A DNA stretch of 64,000 bases from Strobilurus pachycystidiatus (lineage: Eukaryota; Basidiomycota; Agaricomycetes; Agaricales; Physalacriaceae): assembly GCA_019915135.1 (NCBI GenBank), contig JAHLMK010000017.1, positions 62,001 through 126,000 of the forward strand. Reading direction: 5' to 3'. A model generated the notes under the pieces. It had not been told where the DNA came from. It did not search any database and was given only the letters and a program-made list of their open reading frames with translations. The number at the start of each line of letters is the position of its first letter. The first letter of the stretch is position 1. Below, one piece after another: positions 1 through 9,661 of this stretch. Position numbers and translations under genes: made by a program.

Positions 1-463
1 AGCCGCATGCTATCAAGGCATCTCCGCTGCGGTCTGAAAGTTCGTAGCTGTGCAATCCTTGGACTCCTGTTTGGATGACCACAAAGGGGTTGTCTTGATG
101 GAACTGGAGATGCGGTCCTGTGGGAAAAACACATGTCTGAACTACCAAGCTTCTGGTACTCGACGATCTGCGCTAAGGGATGGCCTTGATGCCACAAGAC
201 GTATACGGGAATGGGAACAAGTTCAATTGGGAAGCTGCCTACATCGCGATTCCCTATCATTGCCACTACAGGGAATGCGCGGCAAGGCCAGGTTGATGCT
301 GCGTTAGAAGCGGGTCTGGATAGAGTTTGAATTGAACGTGCGATACTCCATCTCGCATCTGTTGCATACGCTAACCTTTCCTCGCAGCACATAAGGTGGC
401 TGAAATTACAGAACTGATGGAAGGGATTTAGTAGTGAAGGCCTTCACCAGTTTGGCAGTTGTT
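1..463 (+). pseudogene. 3' remnant of a hybrid histidine kinase (response-regulator receiver domain)
   Basis: The gene is cut by the left window edge. Pieces of a receiver domain can be read in order. RMLSRHLR resembles receiver helix 1. VVLMELEM (about 85-112) is the strand that normally carries the phospho-accepting Asp. DGLDATRRIREWEQ follows after a putative intron ending near 177. IIATTGNARQGQVDAALEAGLD (about 252-320) is the Thr-containing strand and next helix. The usual acceptor Asp is Glu here, and the MPxMDG loop is shortened to MRDG. Reaching the IIATTGNARQ frame needs a 1-nt shift near 225-235. A last small exon reading HKVAEITELMEGI ends at the TAG near 463, but its splice phase does not fit cleanly. 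In the family this domain receives phosphate from the kinase core. The substitutions and frame break suggest decay, though a sequence error could explain the frame break. Confidence 0.5.
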
Positions 464-932
464 TTTTCTGAAAGGGTTTTGAGTTCAATCCAGTGTCTTT
501 ACCTATGGACACCATTCTGGTTAGCATTCTTGAATGATGACGGCTGGCATAATCCGCCACCTAGATTGGTGACCTACTGCTCGCACGATTCTTCCCCAAA
601 TGAAGTGCTGGCACTGATCAGTTGGACTTCGCTTAGTGGACGTGAGATTGCAGATAAGCCCGCTAAGCGGTTTGTCGGTGCCTATTAGTATTTGTCTGTA
701 AAAGGCCGTGCCGCCCTGCTCCTTCCCCTCTTGTCCAAGTGAGGGTGTCCCACTCTCGTCCATTCTTTTCTCGTCTTCCCTTCCAGCGTCCCAACGGCAT
801 AAGGTTGCATTCTCCGCACGTGTGAGGGTTCATCTCTACCTCCGTTATACCTGAGATCGGCGCAGTGGACGGAACCAAACCAGCAGGGCTCAGTCGAACT
901 TCGCCTAATTTCTCTCTCAACGCGCTCAAGAG
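464..932 (+). other. Intergenic; upstream region of the RhoGAP gene
   Basis: I see no supported gene. Short open frames on both strands lack family similarity and credible splicing. The stretch should hold the promoter and 5' leader of the gene starting at 933. Confidence 0.5.
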
Positions 933-3900
933 ATGTCCGTTGTCGCTCAGTCGCCAGCATCAGTGCCAGCGTCGCCGCCCTCGACGACGCCATCGCGCCA
1001 GGCGTCCTCGATGTCCGCCAAAGGGAAGATTCCTGAAAAGGGTGCAGCAACGACCCCAAAGTCGAGCCTTAGGCGCCCGAAATCCTCTCGAAGCACACAT
1101 ACAGCGCAAGACGGGGACGAGGCGGCGTGGGGATCCAACTTCTGGGTGACCCTTGTCGATCCGCAGGTGAGCATCAAGCAGATGCTCTCAGAGCCAGCGC
1201 TAACTGTCAGCCAGACGGAAACATCATTCTACGCCTGTCCTGCAACTGGCCAAGTCAGCTGGGATCCGCCGGTGGGCCACTTTGTGTACGCACCTGCCCA
1301 ACTCCCATCTCGGATCACGCCATGACCGTCTTCAATTCTCAGATTGCCTCCCAGTGCCGAGGGCGAGTGGTGGGAACTCAGTGACGAAAGTCGCGGTGGC
1401 CTGTCATACTATTACCAGACGAAGACAGGAGAAACAGTTTGGGAACGCCCTCAAGGTTTCGTAATACCCTTGGGCATAATTCAAGTCGGTGAATTCGCTG
1501 CCAGCCTCGTCGAGTCCTAAAATTCCGCAGAACACCGCTCTCGGCAGACGATTATCAAACCGTGTATCCAGGTCTCTTCCAATTGACTCCGCTCCCGCTC
1601 CGAACAACACCCTGGAGCGACCATCCTACAAGCGCTCCCAAACCTACTCTAACGGATCGGCCACCAGACCGAACGGGAGCCGCTCTCCGTCCACCCCAAC
1701 TCCCCCAGGTTCTGTCAAAAAGCAGCCACCATCCGCGAGGCGATCATTCTCTAACGACCAGTACAATAATAATAATAACCTTAATGGAACCTCCCGACTT
1801 CACACCCTTGCGCAACATCTCCCGCCAATCCCCGCTTCCCCGTACCCATCTGAAGGATCAGCACCGTCGACCCCAACATCCCAAAAGTCGAGGAAGCTTA
1901 ATCCCTCCACCAGCACGTCCAAACTAGAGGTCAGCAACCAAGTTTCTCTCGGCAAGCGGTCAGCAACTCCTGACCCCGGCTCTCCTCGCTCGAGGTCGAA
2001 ATCATCGTCCTACGTTACTCACCGACCGCTTCAGCCACAAAGCCTCAACGCTGCAGTCGAAATGCTGACGAGCTCTCAATCCGAGAGTGGTCATTCACTC
2101 TATCCGAGTGGGTCAAGCAGCATTCGGGGTGCACCTACAACTCCCACCATTTCCGCCACGGATACCCAACCTGCACAGGCGACCAAATCCAAACCACAGC
2201 CACCCCGAAGACCCATACCAGCCACTCCGACTAAAAGCGCGACCGTCGCGGGCAAGACCATTAGTGCACCAGTACTAAATCAGGGTACGCATCTTCGGTT
2301 TTCAATGGCTCCCCAAGTCTGATGTTCTACAGCCGCTGCCATTGAGATGAGTCCGGTGAAGAACAGAGCTACCGGCCAACCCATTCTTGTACAACCGCGG
2401 GTCATAACAGTCGACGCCCCAACGGCCACTTTGAGCTCAGGGTACGTACCCCTCTGTGTTGTAAATCGTCGACTCACTTCAACGACAGTCGCACTTACCC
2501 TGTTCTTCCACAAGACCTGGCGTCCGATATTCTCCAATTCTCAGAGTCTGCTTATGCCCGACAGTACTTCTCGACGCATCGGGTTGGGTTCATCTTTCGC
2601 CGGCGTATCCCGGTGGCGCAAATGATGTCCTGGCAGAAGGTGAGTTCTCTAGTTGACGTTGCGTATCAGAAGGCTCACCAGGTATTTCTCGCAGATTCCT
2701 TTGACCAATCCGCTACTAACATTGAACCGGGACTTGAGCAGACAAGCCGTGAAAGTATTCAAAGTCATTCAACACGTCATGGGTGACAGGGATCGACCTG
2801 GCGGAAAGCTGCCTTCCGACCACTCGTCGCAAGCGCCTTCTGGAAACTCTTCGACTGCGTCGTTGTCTTCCGCTACCTCGTCAAACATCTTGGAGCAAAC
2901 GCGCTGGATTCTTAGTGAAGGACTTGCCCACGGCGAACTTCGCGATGAAATATACTGCCAGGTCATGAAACAGCTTACATCGAACCCTTCAGCGTAAGTT
3001 GCAATTTGCCAGTATCAAGGCGTGTCTCATCCCTTTCAGTGAGAGCGTCTTCAAGGGATGGCAACTTCTTTGTGTCCTTCTCATCACCTTTCCACCATCC
3101 AAAAACTTCGAGACGTACCTGCAGTCATTCATACAACAGCACACTTCGAAACAGGAGGGCCGTGTTGATATCATGGCCAAGTATTGCCTTCGGCGCCTGG
3201 GCTTCATAGCGATGAAGGGTCCCCGCGGCAAAGCGCCCACAACAGCAGAAATTGAGACAGCCTCGGTCAGTCTCTCATACCTTCTTCCGCGTCTCGTGCT
3301 CATTCTACCCATTTTAGGATGCCGCATTCAATCCCTCGACTTTTGGCGAGTCACTAGACGCGATCATCCGCCTTCAAGAGCGGAACTATCCTCATCAGAA
3401 GGTCCCCATCATCTTACCATTCCTTGCGGACGGAATCCTGGCGCTGGGTGGAACTAAGGCGGAGGGCATTTTTCGCGTTCCAGGGGACAGCGACTCTGTG
3501 TCGGATCTCAAGTTGCGCATCGACAAAGGTTATTACACGCTAGACGGGGTGGATGATCCTCACATCCTTGCGTCGCTGATGAAGTTGTGGCTTCGTGAAC
3601 TATGTGATCCACTGGTTCCAGAGGAGATGTACAACGAGTGCATCAGCAGTTCCAAAGATCCGGAGGCGTGCGTGCATATCGTCGAACGTCTACCGACGAT
3701 CAATCGGCGCGTGGTGCTGTTCGTCGTCAGCTTTCTCCAGCTCTTCTTGGATGATAGGACCCAGACACTTACCAAGATGACGCCCGCGAATTTGGCGCTT
3801 GTCATGGCGCCTAACCTCCTTCGTTGTAATTCTGAGTCGATGTCTGTTGTGTTCACTAATGCACAGTGAGTACCCGCGGACGTCTTGTCTTTTTCACTGT

Positions 3901-4071
3901 CTAACCGTGACTTCCACTAGATACGAGCAAATCTTTGTCTATAACCTGCTGCTGCATCTCAAGTGCAGTGAAGTCGACATGGACTACACGCCGGCTCACG
4001 GACTCGGTGCGGTTCCCGCTATATCCATCTCCAGGACGTCCAAGTCTCGAAATCGGCGTAACCCTTATTAA
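933..4071 (+). CDS. WW-MyTH4-RhoGAP protein (Rho GTPase-activating protein, ARHGAP39/Vilse-like)
   Basis: A multi-exon gene of roughly 900 residues. After a low-complexity Ser/Pro start come two tandem WW modules: one ending GQVSWDPP, and one running from WWELSDES to TGETVWERP. A Ser/Pro-rich linker with a short poly-Asn run (about 1766-1790) follows. The MyTH4 domain shows YFSTHRVGFIFRRRIP, MMSWQK and HGELRDEIYCQVMKQL. The C-terminal RhoGAP domain carries the arginine-finger segment EGIFRVPGD, then SLMKLWLRELCDPLVP and ANLALVMAPNLLR. The protein ends SRNRRNPY. RhoGAP domains stimulate GTP hydrolysis by Rho-family GTPases. MyTH4 and WW domains bind cytoskeletal and proline-rich partners, so a role in polarity or actin control is inferred. 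The order matches animal Vilse/ARHGAP39. The ATG at 933 is the first in frame with the WW exon. Confidence 0.9.
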
Positions 4072-4331
4072 GCATGCATACATATATACCTTCGTGTTTT
4101 ACCTTACCACGCTTCTGGCGTTCAGTCACATTCCTTAATCTACGCGCTTGGATTTCACTTACCTGTTCTTGCGGTCACTGTACTTTGTAACCATATTTTT
4201 CCTCATCCTGTAGCACCCCGTCTGTCTTGTTCCTGTCCCCCCGCTTTTGTCTTTTGTTGAAGCGTCCAGATTGATACGATGCAAGATAGAATTAAATGTC
4301 AGGTAGGTGTGTAGTGTATAGTAGAATGGGT

Positions 4332-5483
4332 CTAGGTATCATCGGGCTTCTCTATCTCGTCCCATTTCCCGAAGCCGAAAAGATCATAGTCATTGTCCTC
4401 CATTGGAGCAGACTTCCAGTCATCCCATGTCGGTGCCTGTCTGTTTTTCTTGGCCATGGACCGCTCTATGACGATCTTTCGACTTTGCTCGACCATGCTC
4501 TGCATTTTGTGTATAAGGTTCCACACCTCGTCCGTCTTGCCCATTGGGTCCTCCTCAGTCCAAAGATTCATCGAGCCAGCCTCCTGCGTAATTTTGTCGA
4601 CGATCCTCCGACAGTGCTTGTCGATGGTGATGCCGTTGACGGACATCTCCTGCAGGGCGTCGTGTACGCCCTTCAGGTCGCGCATACAGTGCCAGCGCGT
4701 CCTGATAAGTTCGTTGTACGCCATGGTCGTGCACCCGAAGACGTAGGACACGATAGAGAGGTTGCGCGCGTGGTCAAACATGGCAAGCGCGAGGTGGGGG
4801 TCTTTATAGCGGTCGCGGAAGGTTCTCATGAGGAGACCGAGGAGGTGGGGATACGCGGGGGACTGCAGAGGCAGAAGGTTGGGAGTCCCACCTGCTTCGG
4901 CCTCTTCGATAGCTTTCCGTGCAGCTGCCTCCCGGCGCGTGGAATCCTCGAACACCTCCGACATGGCCCACTGCAGGAGCTCCTCGTCCGTGTCGCACCG
5001 CTCCATCTCTTCCTTCTTCCGATCCAAATCACTCTCCTCCTCTGTCGTCCATTTTCTTTTGGAATGACGCCTAAGTTTGGAGAAGAGCTGCCCAATATCA
5101 TCCTTTCGCAACTCGACATCTTCGGGTGATTTGGTCTGCTCAGAAACGGCAGCAAAGATCATGTCGAACATGTCGTTGAACGCGCTGATTTCCTGGTTCG
5201 TCATTGCCTGAACACGCCGCCGTGGAATGGGTTTTTTCAATGTTGAGTTTGCTTTAGACGTCGCAATGTCTCCAAACACTTCGTTCCAAGGGGACTGATT
5301 GCCTGGATATGGCTCAGACTCTGAGAAGTTTACCAAGGGCTGCAGAGGTTGGATATTCGAAGGACTGCAGCTTGTTTTAGAGATTGAAGGACAGCGAAAA
5401 CGCAAATCATATGTACCCAGCTTTGTCAGAGTAGTGCATCCTCCCTCGACAACATTGGAACCAGGAAGGTTGTAACACATCAT
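4332..5483 (-). CDS. Mtf2-like mitochondrial RNA/translation factor family protein
   Basis: A single open frame of 383 codons without an obvious intron, ending 260 nt from the convergent RhoGAP stop. The first ~100 residues are basic and Ser/Pro-rich, consistent with a mitochondrial leader, and include a PRRR patch. The rest is an alpha-helical region: FNDMFDMIFAAV, then an acidic/basic hinge (KRKWTTEEESDLDRKKEE), then HLALAMFDHARNLSIVSYVFG and YNELIRTRWHCMRDLKGVHDAL. This resembles the C-terminal domain of the fungal Mtf2/Nam1 family, which couples mitochondrial transcripts to translation. I recognise it from the fold-like helical pattern, not from a diagnostic catalytic motif, so the assignment is tentative. 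The start could lie further upstream if a short 5' exon exists. Confidence 0.6.
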   Translation of the reverse strand: MMCYNLPGSNVVEGGCTTLTKLGTYDLRFRCPSISKTSCSPSNIQPLQPLVNFSESEPYPGNQSPWNEVFGDIATSKANSTLKKPIPRRRVQAMTNQEISAFNDMFDMIFAAVSEQTKSPEDVELRKDDIGQLFSKLRRHSKRKWTTEEESDLDRKKEEMERCDTDEELLQWAMSEVFEDSTRREAAARKAIEEAEAGGTPNLLPLQSPAYPHLLGLLMRTFRDRYKDPHLALAMFDHARNLSIVSYVFGCTTMAYNELIRTRWHCMRDLKGVHDALQEMSVNGITIDKHCRRIVDKITQEAGSMNLWTEEDPMGKTDEVWNLIHKMQSMVEQSRKIVIERSMAKKNRQAPTWDDWKSAPMEDNDYDLFGFGKWDEIEKPDDT

Positions 5484-5947
5484 GGTTAGTCTTTCGTGGC
5501 CGTCCTAGTCAAAGTCTTAATTGTACCGTAATAAACGTGTATATTGAAGGGGAATACCTGCTCTGAGCCTTTTTGCTAGCTGGACCGCAGATTGGCATTG
5601 CGAACGCAACATTGGTGAAGACGACCGTGACGGTGAGGGCAAAAAATGCAGAACCGCCGGCAAACCAGACCGCCGGCAACTCAGCTCAGCCTTGCCGTCT
5701 TGCCGTGGTCACTGTGCCGCTGTATCCTGGCTGCATAAACTCGTATACTTACAGTACTGCCAGTCGGCTCAAGCGAAAGTGTAACCGAAAAATAAAGCTT
5801 CACTAGACCGAGCCTTGCTTTACAACAAGCGGATGATTTACAGCAATTAGCTACAACAAAAGTCCTTCACAGTCCAGAATTATTAAGCGAAAAGAATCCA
5901 GCAATCCGAGTCTAGCACAATACAAACAGGACACTCTCCTTTGACTG
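5484..5947 (-). other. Intergenic between two minus-strand genes
   Basis: This is upstream sequence of the Mtf2-like gene and downstream sequence of the coiled-coil gene. An 85-codon-scale frame at 5573-5806 (+) has no recognisable domain or splice partners. A short direct repeat of the type GACCGCCGGCAA/GAACCGCCGGCAA lies near 5650-5680. Nothing else is supported. Confidence 0.45.
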
Positions 5948-6693
5948 CTACATCGAAAGTTGAGACTGAAAGCCCTGTTGGCGTATCGTATGAGGTATGT
6001 GAGAAGCTCCGTGTACTTGCGCTGGTATGGGGGTTGGCCCCTGAAGTCTGCCGTGCGTTTGAAAACCAGCAGATGGTGGGTTCCCGCCAGGGATAAAGAC
6101 GCGGGGAGGTGCGGGATTGTAAGGCTGAGGAAAGATGATTGGCTGAGGCAGAACATGATTGTGAGCCGCGTCAATGCCGCTGAAAGTGAAGTTGTAAGGT
6201 GGAACGGGAGGAAGAAGGCTGTGGGGAGGAAGTATGCTGCTGAAGCTTGGCAAGCTGGTTGTTGCGGTTGTATTGGGAGCGACCAGACGCGAGGAAATGT
6301 CATCTCTACGCGCTCTTCTCTGGCCATCTAGTAGGGGGGGAGTCAGTCAGAGAGACGCGTTCTGCAGGCACAACGCGAGTCACCATCAAGGGTTGTTCTG
6401 AGTCTGATCAATGCCCATTCGCATCTCATCGTGTCCTGACGAGCCTGTTCTGTTGCCCGCTTCTCCTGCTCTAGTACGGCTTTCTTGTCCTCCAACTCGG
6501 CTTCAAGGCGGAGTAATACGAGCCTTTTCTCTTCCAACTGAAGCTCTTTCTCCTTCAGCGCGATCTGCTTTTCGAGTAACTCGATGTCGCGCCCGGAGAA
6601 ATTGGTCTCAACCTCCTCCGTCTTTACCCTCTTGTAGTTGTTGGATGGGGCGTCCTTTGAACCGTCTTTGCCGGGCTTGGGTGTCTTGGGCAT
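5948..6693 (-). CDS. Hypothetical coiled-coil protein, two exons
   Basis: Exon 1 is 6693-6384 and exon 2 is 6327-5948, separated by a 56-nt GT-AG intron (6328-6383). The product is about 230 residues. The N-terminus (MPKTPKPGKDGSKDAP) is basic. A strongly charged heptad-like helix follows from about residue 30 to 95 (ELLEKQIALKEKELQLEEKR, then repeated E/K/Q/L runs). The second half is Pro/Ser/Phe-rich and looks disordered (SILPPHSLLPPVPPYNFTF). I recognise no catalytic or family domain. It probably forms a coiled coil, but its function is unknown. Its start lies only 97 nt downstream of the P450 stop on the same strand, so the two could overlap in their untranslated regions. The continuous frame across the inferred splice supports a real gene. 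Confidence 0.6.
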
Positions 6694-6790
6694 GATGGTC
6701 GTGCCGAACAGAGACGGATGCGACCACGTGCTCTGTTCATCGTCGCTGAGACGCGTGTGTATCTTTCTTGTTATACAACAGTATCTTACA

Positions 6791-9113
6791 CTAATCTCTT
6801 GGAGCAATACTGACGTTCAAGGGCAAATTCTCTCCCTCATTCCCTCTCCCTTCCAATGTCGGAATCATGACCAAACACGCCTCCCGTCGCAAACGCGCCA
6901 AATCATCGGTCGGAGACAGCACAAAGTTGTTCACAATCTCAACCAATAATGCCTGCACCTCGTAAACAGCAAACCTCCATCCAATACACGCTCGCACGCC
7001 TCCGGCAAATGTCAATCTGCTCCGTGTCAATTGGATGACGAATCCGAAAGGCTAAGAACGCACAGATTGCCATAAACTCCGACGGCAGGTCCTTTCTTCC
7101 CATCTGGATCAATACCAAGCCACCTATCTGGCCTGAACTTGTGTGCATCTTCGCCCCAGACGCGTTTGTTCCTACGATTGTGAGTGAAGTTTCCGGACAT
7201 GAATCGAACACGATCACTCACCTGTTATAACCAGCGATGGAAGCAAATATCTTCGTGCCTTTGGGAACTGGGAGGTGGTCCAGCACTTCGCCGTCTGCCG
7301 TCCGAATGGGATTCGACAGTGGGATAACGTCGTCGCGCGTCGCCTGCCGATAGTTGTGGTACACCGCAGGATGCAGTCTCATCGCCTCCTAGGTACAAAA
7401 AGAAAAGTCAGCAGAGCTCCAACAGAATGCCACATATCACTCACCTTCATGACCGCTATCGTATACGGCATGTTGTCGAAGTCCTTCGCATCGAATTCAG
7501 AGCTTCCTCGATTGATCATGACTGCTTCGGCGTATCGTATCTCTTGTCTCAGCCTATCTTGTACGTCTGCGTGGCGGGCAACTTCAAGGAGAACCCAGCA
7601 TAGGCTTGTAGCTGACGTCTCATGTCCAGCTAACAAAAGCGTGCTTTTTGATTCTGAGCTACTCTCGAAAAGTAGCATTCAAAGATGGCGCCTACCGCAT
7701 CTGAGCTAGCATCTCCTCATGGGTAAGTCGCGTCTCTGCGTTTTCTGATGCGTTGGCTTTGACTATGATGCACCTTAGCTCCTCCCCAAACACTCCATGG
7801 CGTTCAAACGCTTACCGAGCAAACTCAAAACATCCTTCCGTCCCTTTCCTTGAGCCAACTCCTCCGCTTTCATGTCCAGCAAACTCTGAGCAACGTCTTC
7901 CGCTAACTTGGCCGTGTGTCGAGCATGCGCCATAGGTTTGCTATTAGAGTACCTGGCTCTCAATCGAAGAGCCCAGACGGGTAGTATTGTTTGCAGAAAT
8001 ATTGTTTGCCTCGACGGGAAGCCTAGCGTATCGTTCCTGCAGATACGGTATGGTGAGAATCGCAGGTATGCCCCCTCTGTGTATTCTTACATGAGTCCAA
8101 AATAAGCTTTCATGAGCTCATTGTCGCGCTGAGCTAGTGCACCAAAGTCATAATCGAAAGCAGCTAGAATGGATGAGTATGCGAGGATACATTCTCTTCG
8201 CCTTGAGGACTAGCCTTGTCCTAGAGAATCCATAGTTGCTCTCGAAAGCCACGTAGCCGCATTGATCACCGCCGTGTTTCCGGTGCTTCCCAAGAGAATA
8301 TCATTCCATTTGACGGTCAGCTAAGTGGGGTGTCTCGAACTGTCTTTCCTTCCTGCAGGCGATAGAGGACAAACCTGATTCGCGGTACGTTGAAAGATTG
8401 GAATGAACGACTTCGATTCCGGCGCTATAAACCCGGTGGTCAGACCAAGAGTGTCATATCTGGTAAAGCATAAGACTTGCCTCCGAAACCGGGCATCATG
8501 ACTTTGCGTTGTCGTTTATGAACATGGCCTGCGACACATTCGTTATTCCAGCTCCAACAACTATACGAACATCGCGAACCGTCAGCCCACAATAGCCCAC
8601 GTCCCATGAGAACCCGACTGATCTCAGTTCTTTGAGGCCATTTCTCGAAGTTGTAACCTGACGTGTGGAGGATATACTGGAGAGCTTTCGCGTCGGAAAT
8701 GACAAGTCTATCTTCCTGCCAAGGGGTTTGAGGGAGTGGAGTCACTGTCGAACAGGAAGCATACTCCAAAAACGCCTTTGACGCGCACGACATCTCCATA
8801 CTCTTCTTGCCACCTGAAATCGGTTTCGCCGACTTGACTCTGGAAGATGTCGGTGAGGTTACCTGTGGGCTAAATGTCTCAAAATGAAAGACCCCCATCC
8901 AAATTGCGCGCATACCGAGGACGAATGATTGAGATGGAGGACCAGGGATGCGTGCAAGGAGTGATCGGCGAGCAATATACTGTCGATAGAGCGCGAACAC
9001 TCCCGCGACCAGTGTTACCGCTAGAAAGGTATACTGAGGTCTCGATATGAGCTGAATATTTGTGGGGCCAACTCGAGAATATGTCACCCACAGTAGTGCA
9101 CAGGTGACCGCAT
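6791..9113 (-). CDS. Cytochrome P450 monooxygenase, membrane anchored
   Basis: A gene with more than ten short exons. The only start I can fit is ATG at 9113, giving a 12-nt coding exon (MRSP) spliced over a 50-nt intron into LISRPQYTFLAVTLVAG, an N-terminal membrane anchor. The proline hinge IPGPPSQSFVLG follows. Later landmarks are FRWQEEYGDVVRVKG, the C-helix region, MMPGFGAPESK, the I-helix LLAGHETSATSLCWVLLEVARH, the K-helix ExxR as EAMR, FRPDRW, and the heme loop FAGGVRACIGWRFA with its Cys ligand. All hallmark residues are present, so the enzyme should be intact. P450s use NADPH-P450 reductase at the ER to oxygenate hydrophobic substrates; the substrate cannot be told. One intron (8425-8480) uses a GC donor. 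It is not in an obvious metabolite cluster. Confidence 0.92.
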
Positions 9114-9661
9114 ATCGACTCCTGTGGCATCAGACTTTTCAAAATCATTCTAGCTATGTGTCGTCTCTGATGCGCTCGGAGATTGTCAGTGGGTGTGAAC
9201 TAGGCAGTTATTGACCTGTATTTTGAGGATACTTAAGGCCAGCGGCCTAAATGGTTGGCCCGCAACGACCCACGTTAATTAAGTATTCGTTCCCATGATC
9301 AATCATGAGGCAGAAACTCCAGAGCGATGGGTCAGCATGGCGTCGTCGTAGTATCGACGATGATGTCGCTGTGTGCCACTTTCCACGTCCGGCGGGTCCC
9401 GTGGACCGTGCCGTGTAAGCAACAATCGCGGCGTGGCGTAGGGCCCCCGCGGTGGCAGGTGATGGCCGGCAGTGGAATAGCGATATTTATTCACGCGACT
9501 GCGTCTGGACTCTTCTGTACTAAAACCCACCGAGTATGCGGGCTTCGTGGGAAACTCATAACTCTCTCGCCCAGAGTGGGTACAGCAAGAAAAGTGAACG
9601 CGGGGCCATTAACGTGCTCCCCAACACAATTGAAAGACATCTGTCTGCTATCAGTCGAGCG
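9114..9661 (-). other. Intergenic between HDA1 3' end and P450 5' end
   Basis: About 550 nt that should contain the P450 promoter. The plus-strand frame at 9327-9875 overlaps the last HDA1 exons and shows no domain. I see no repeat or RNA gene. Confidence 0.5.
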
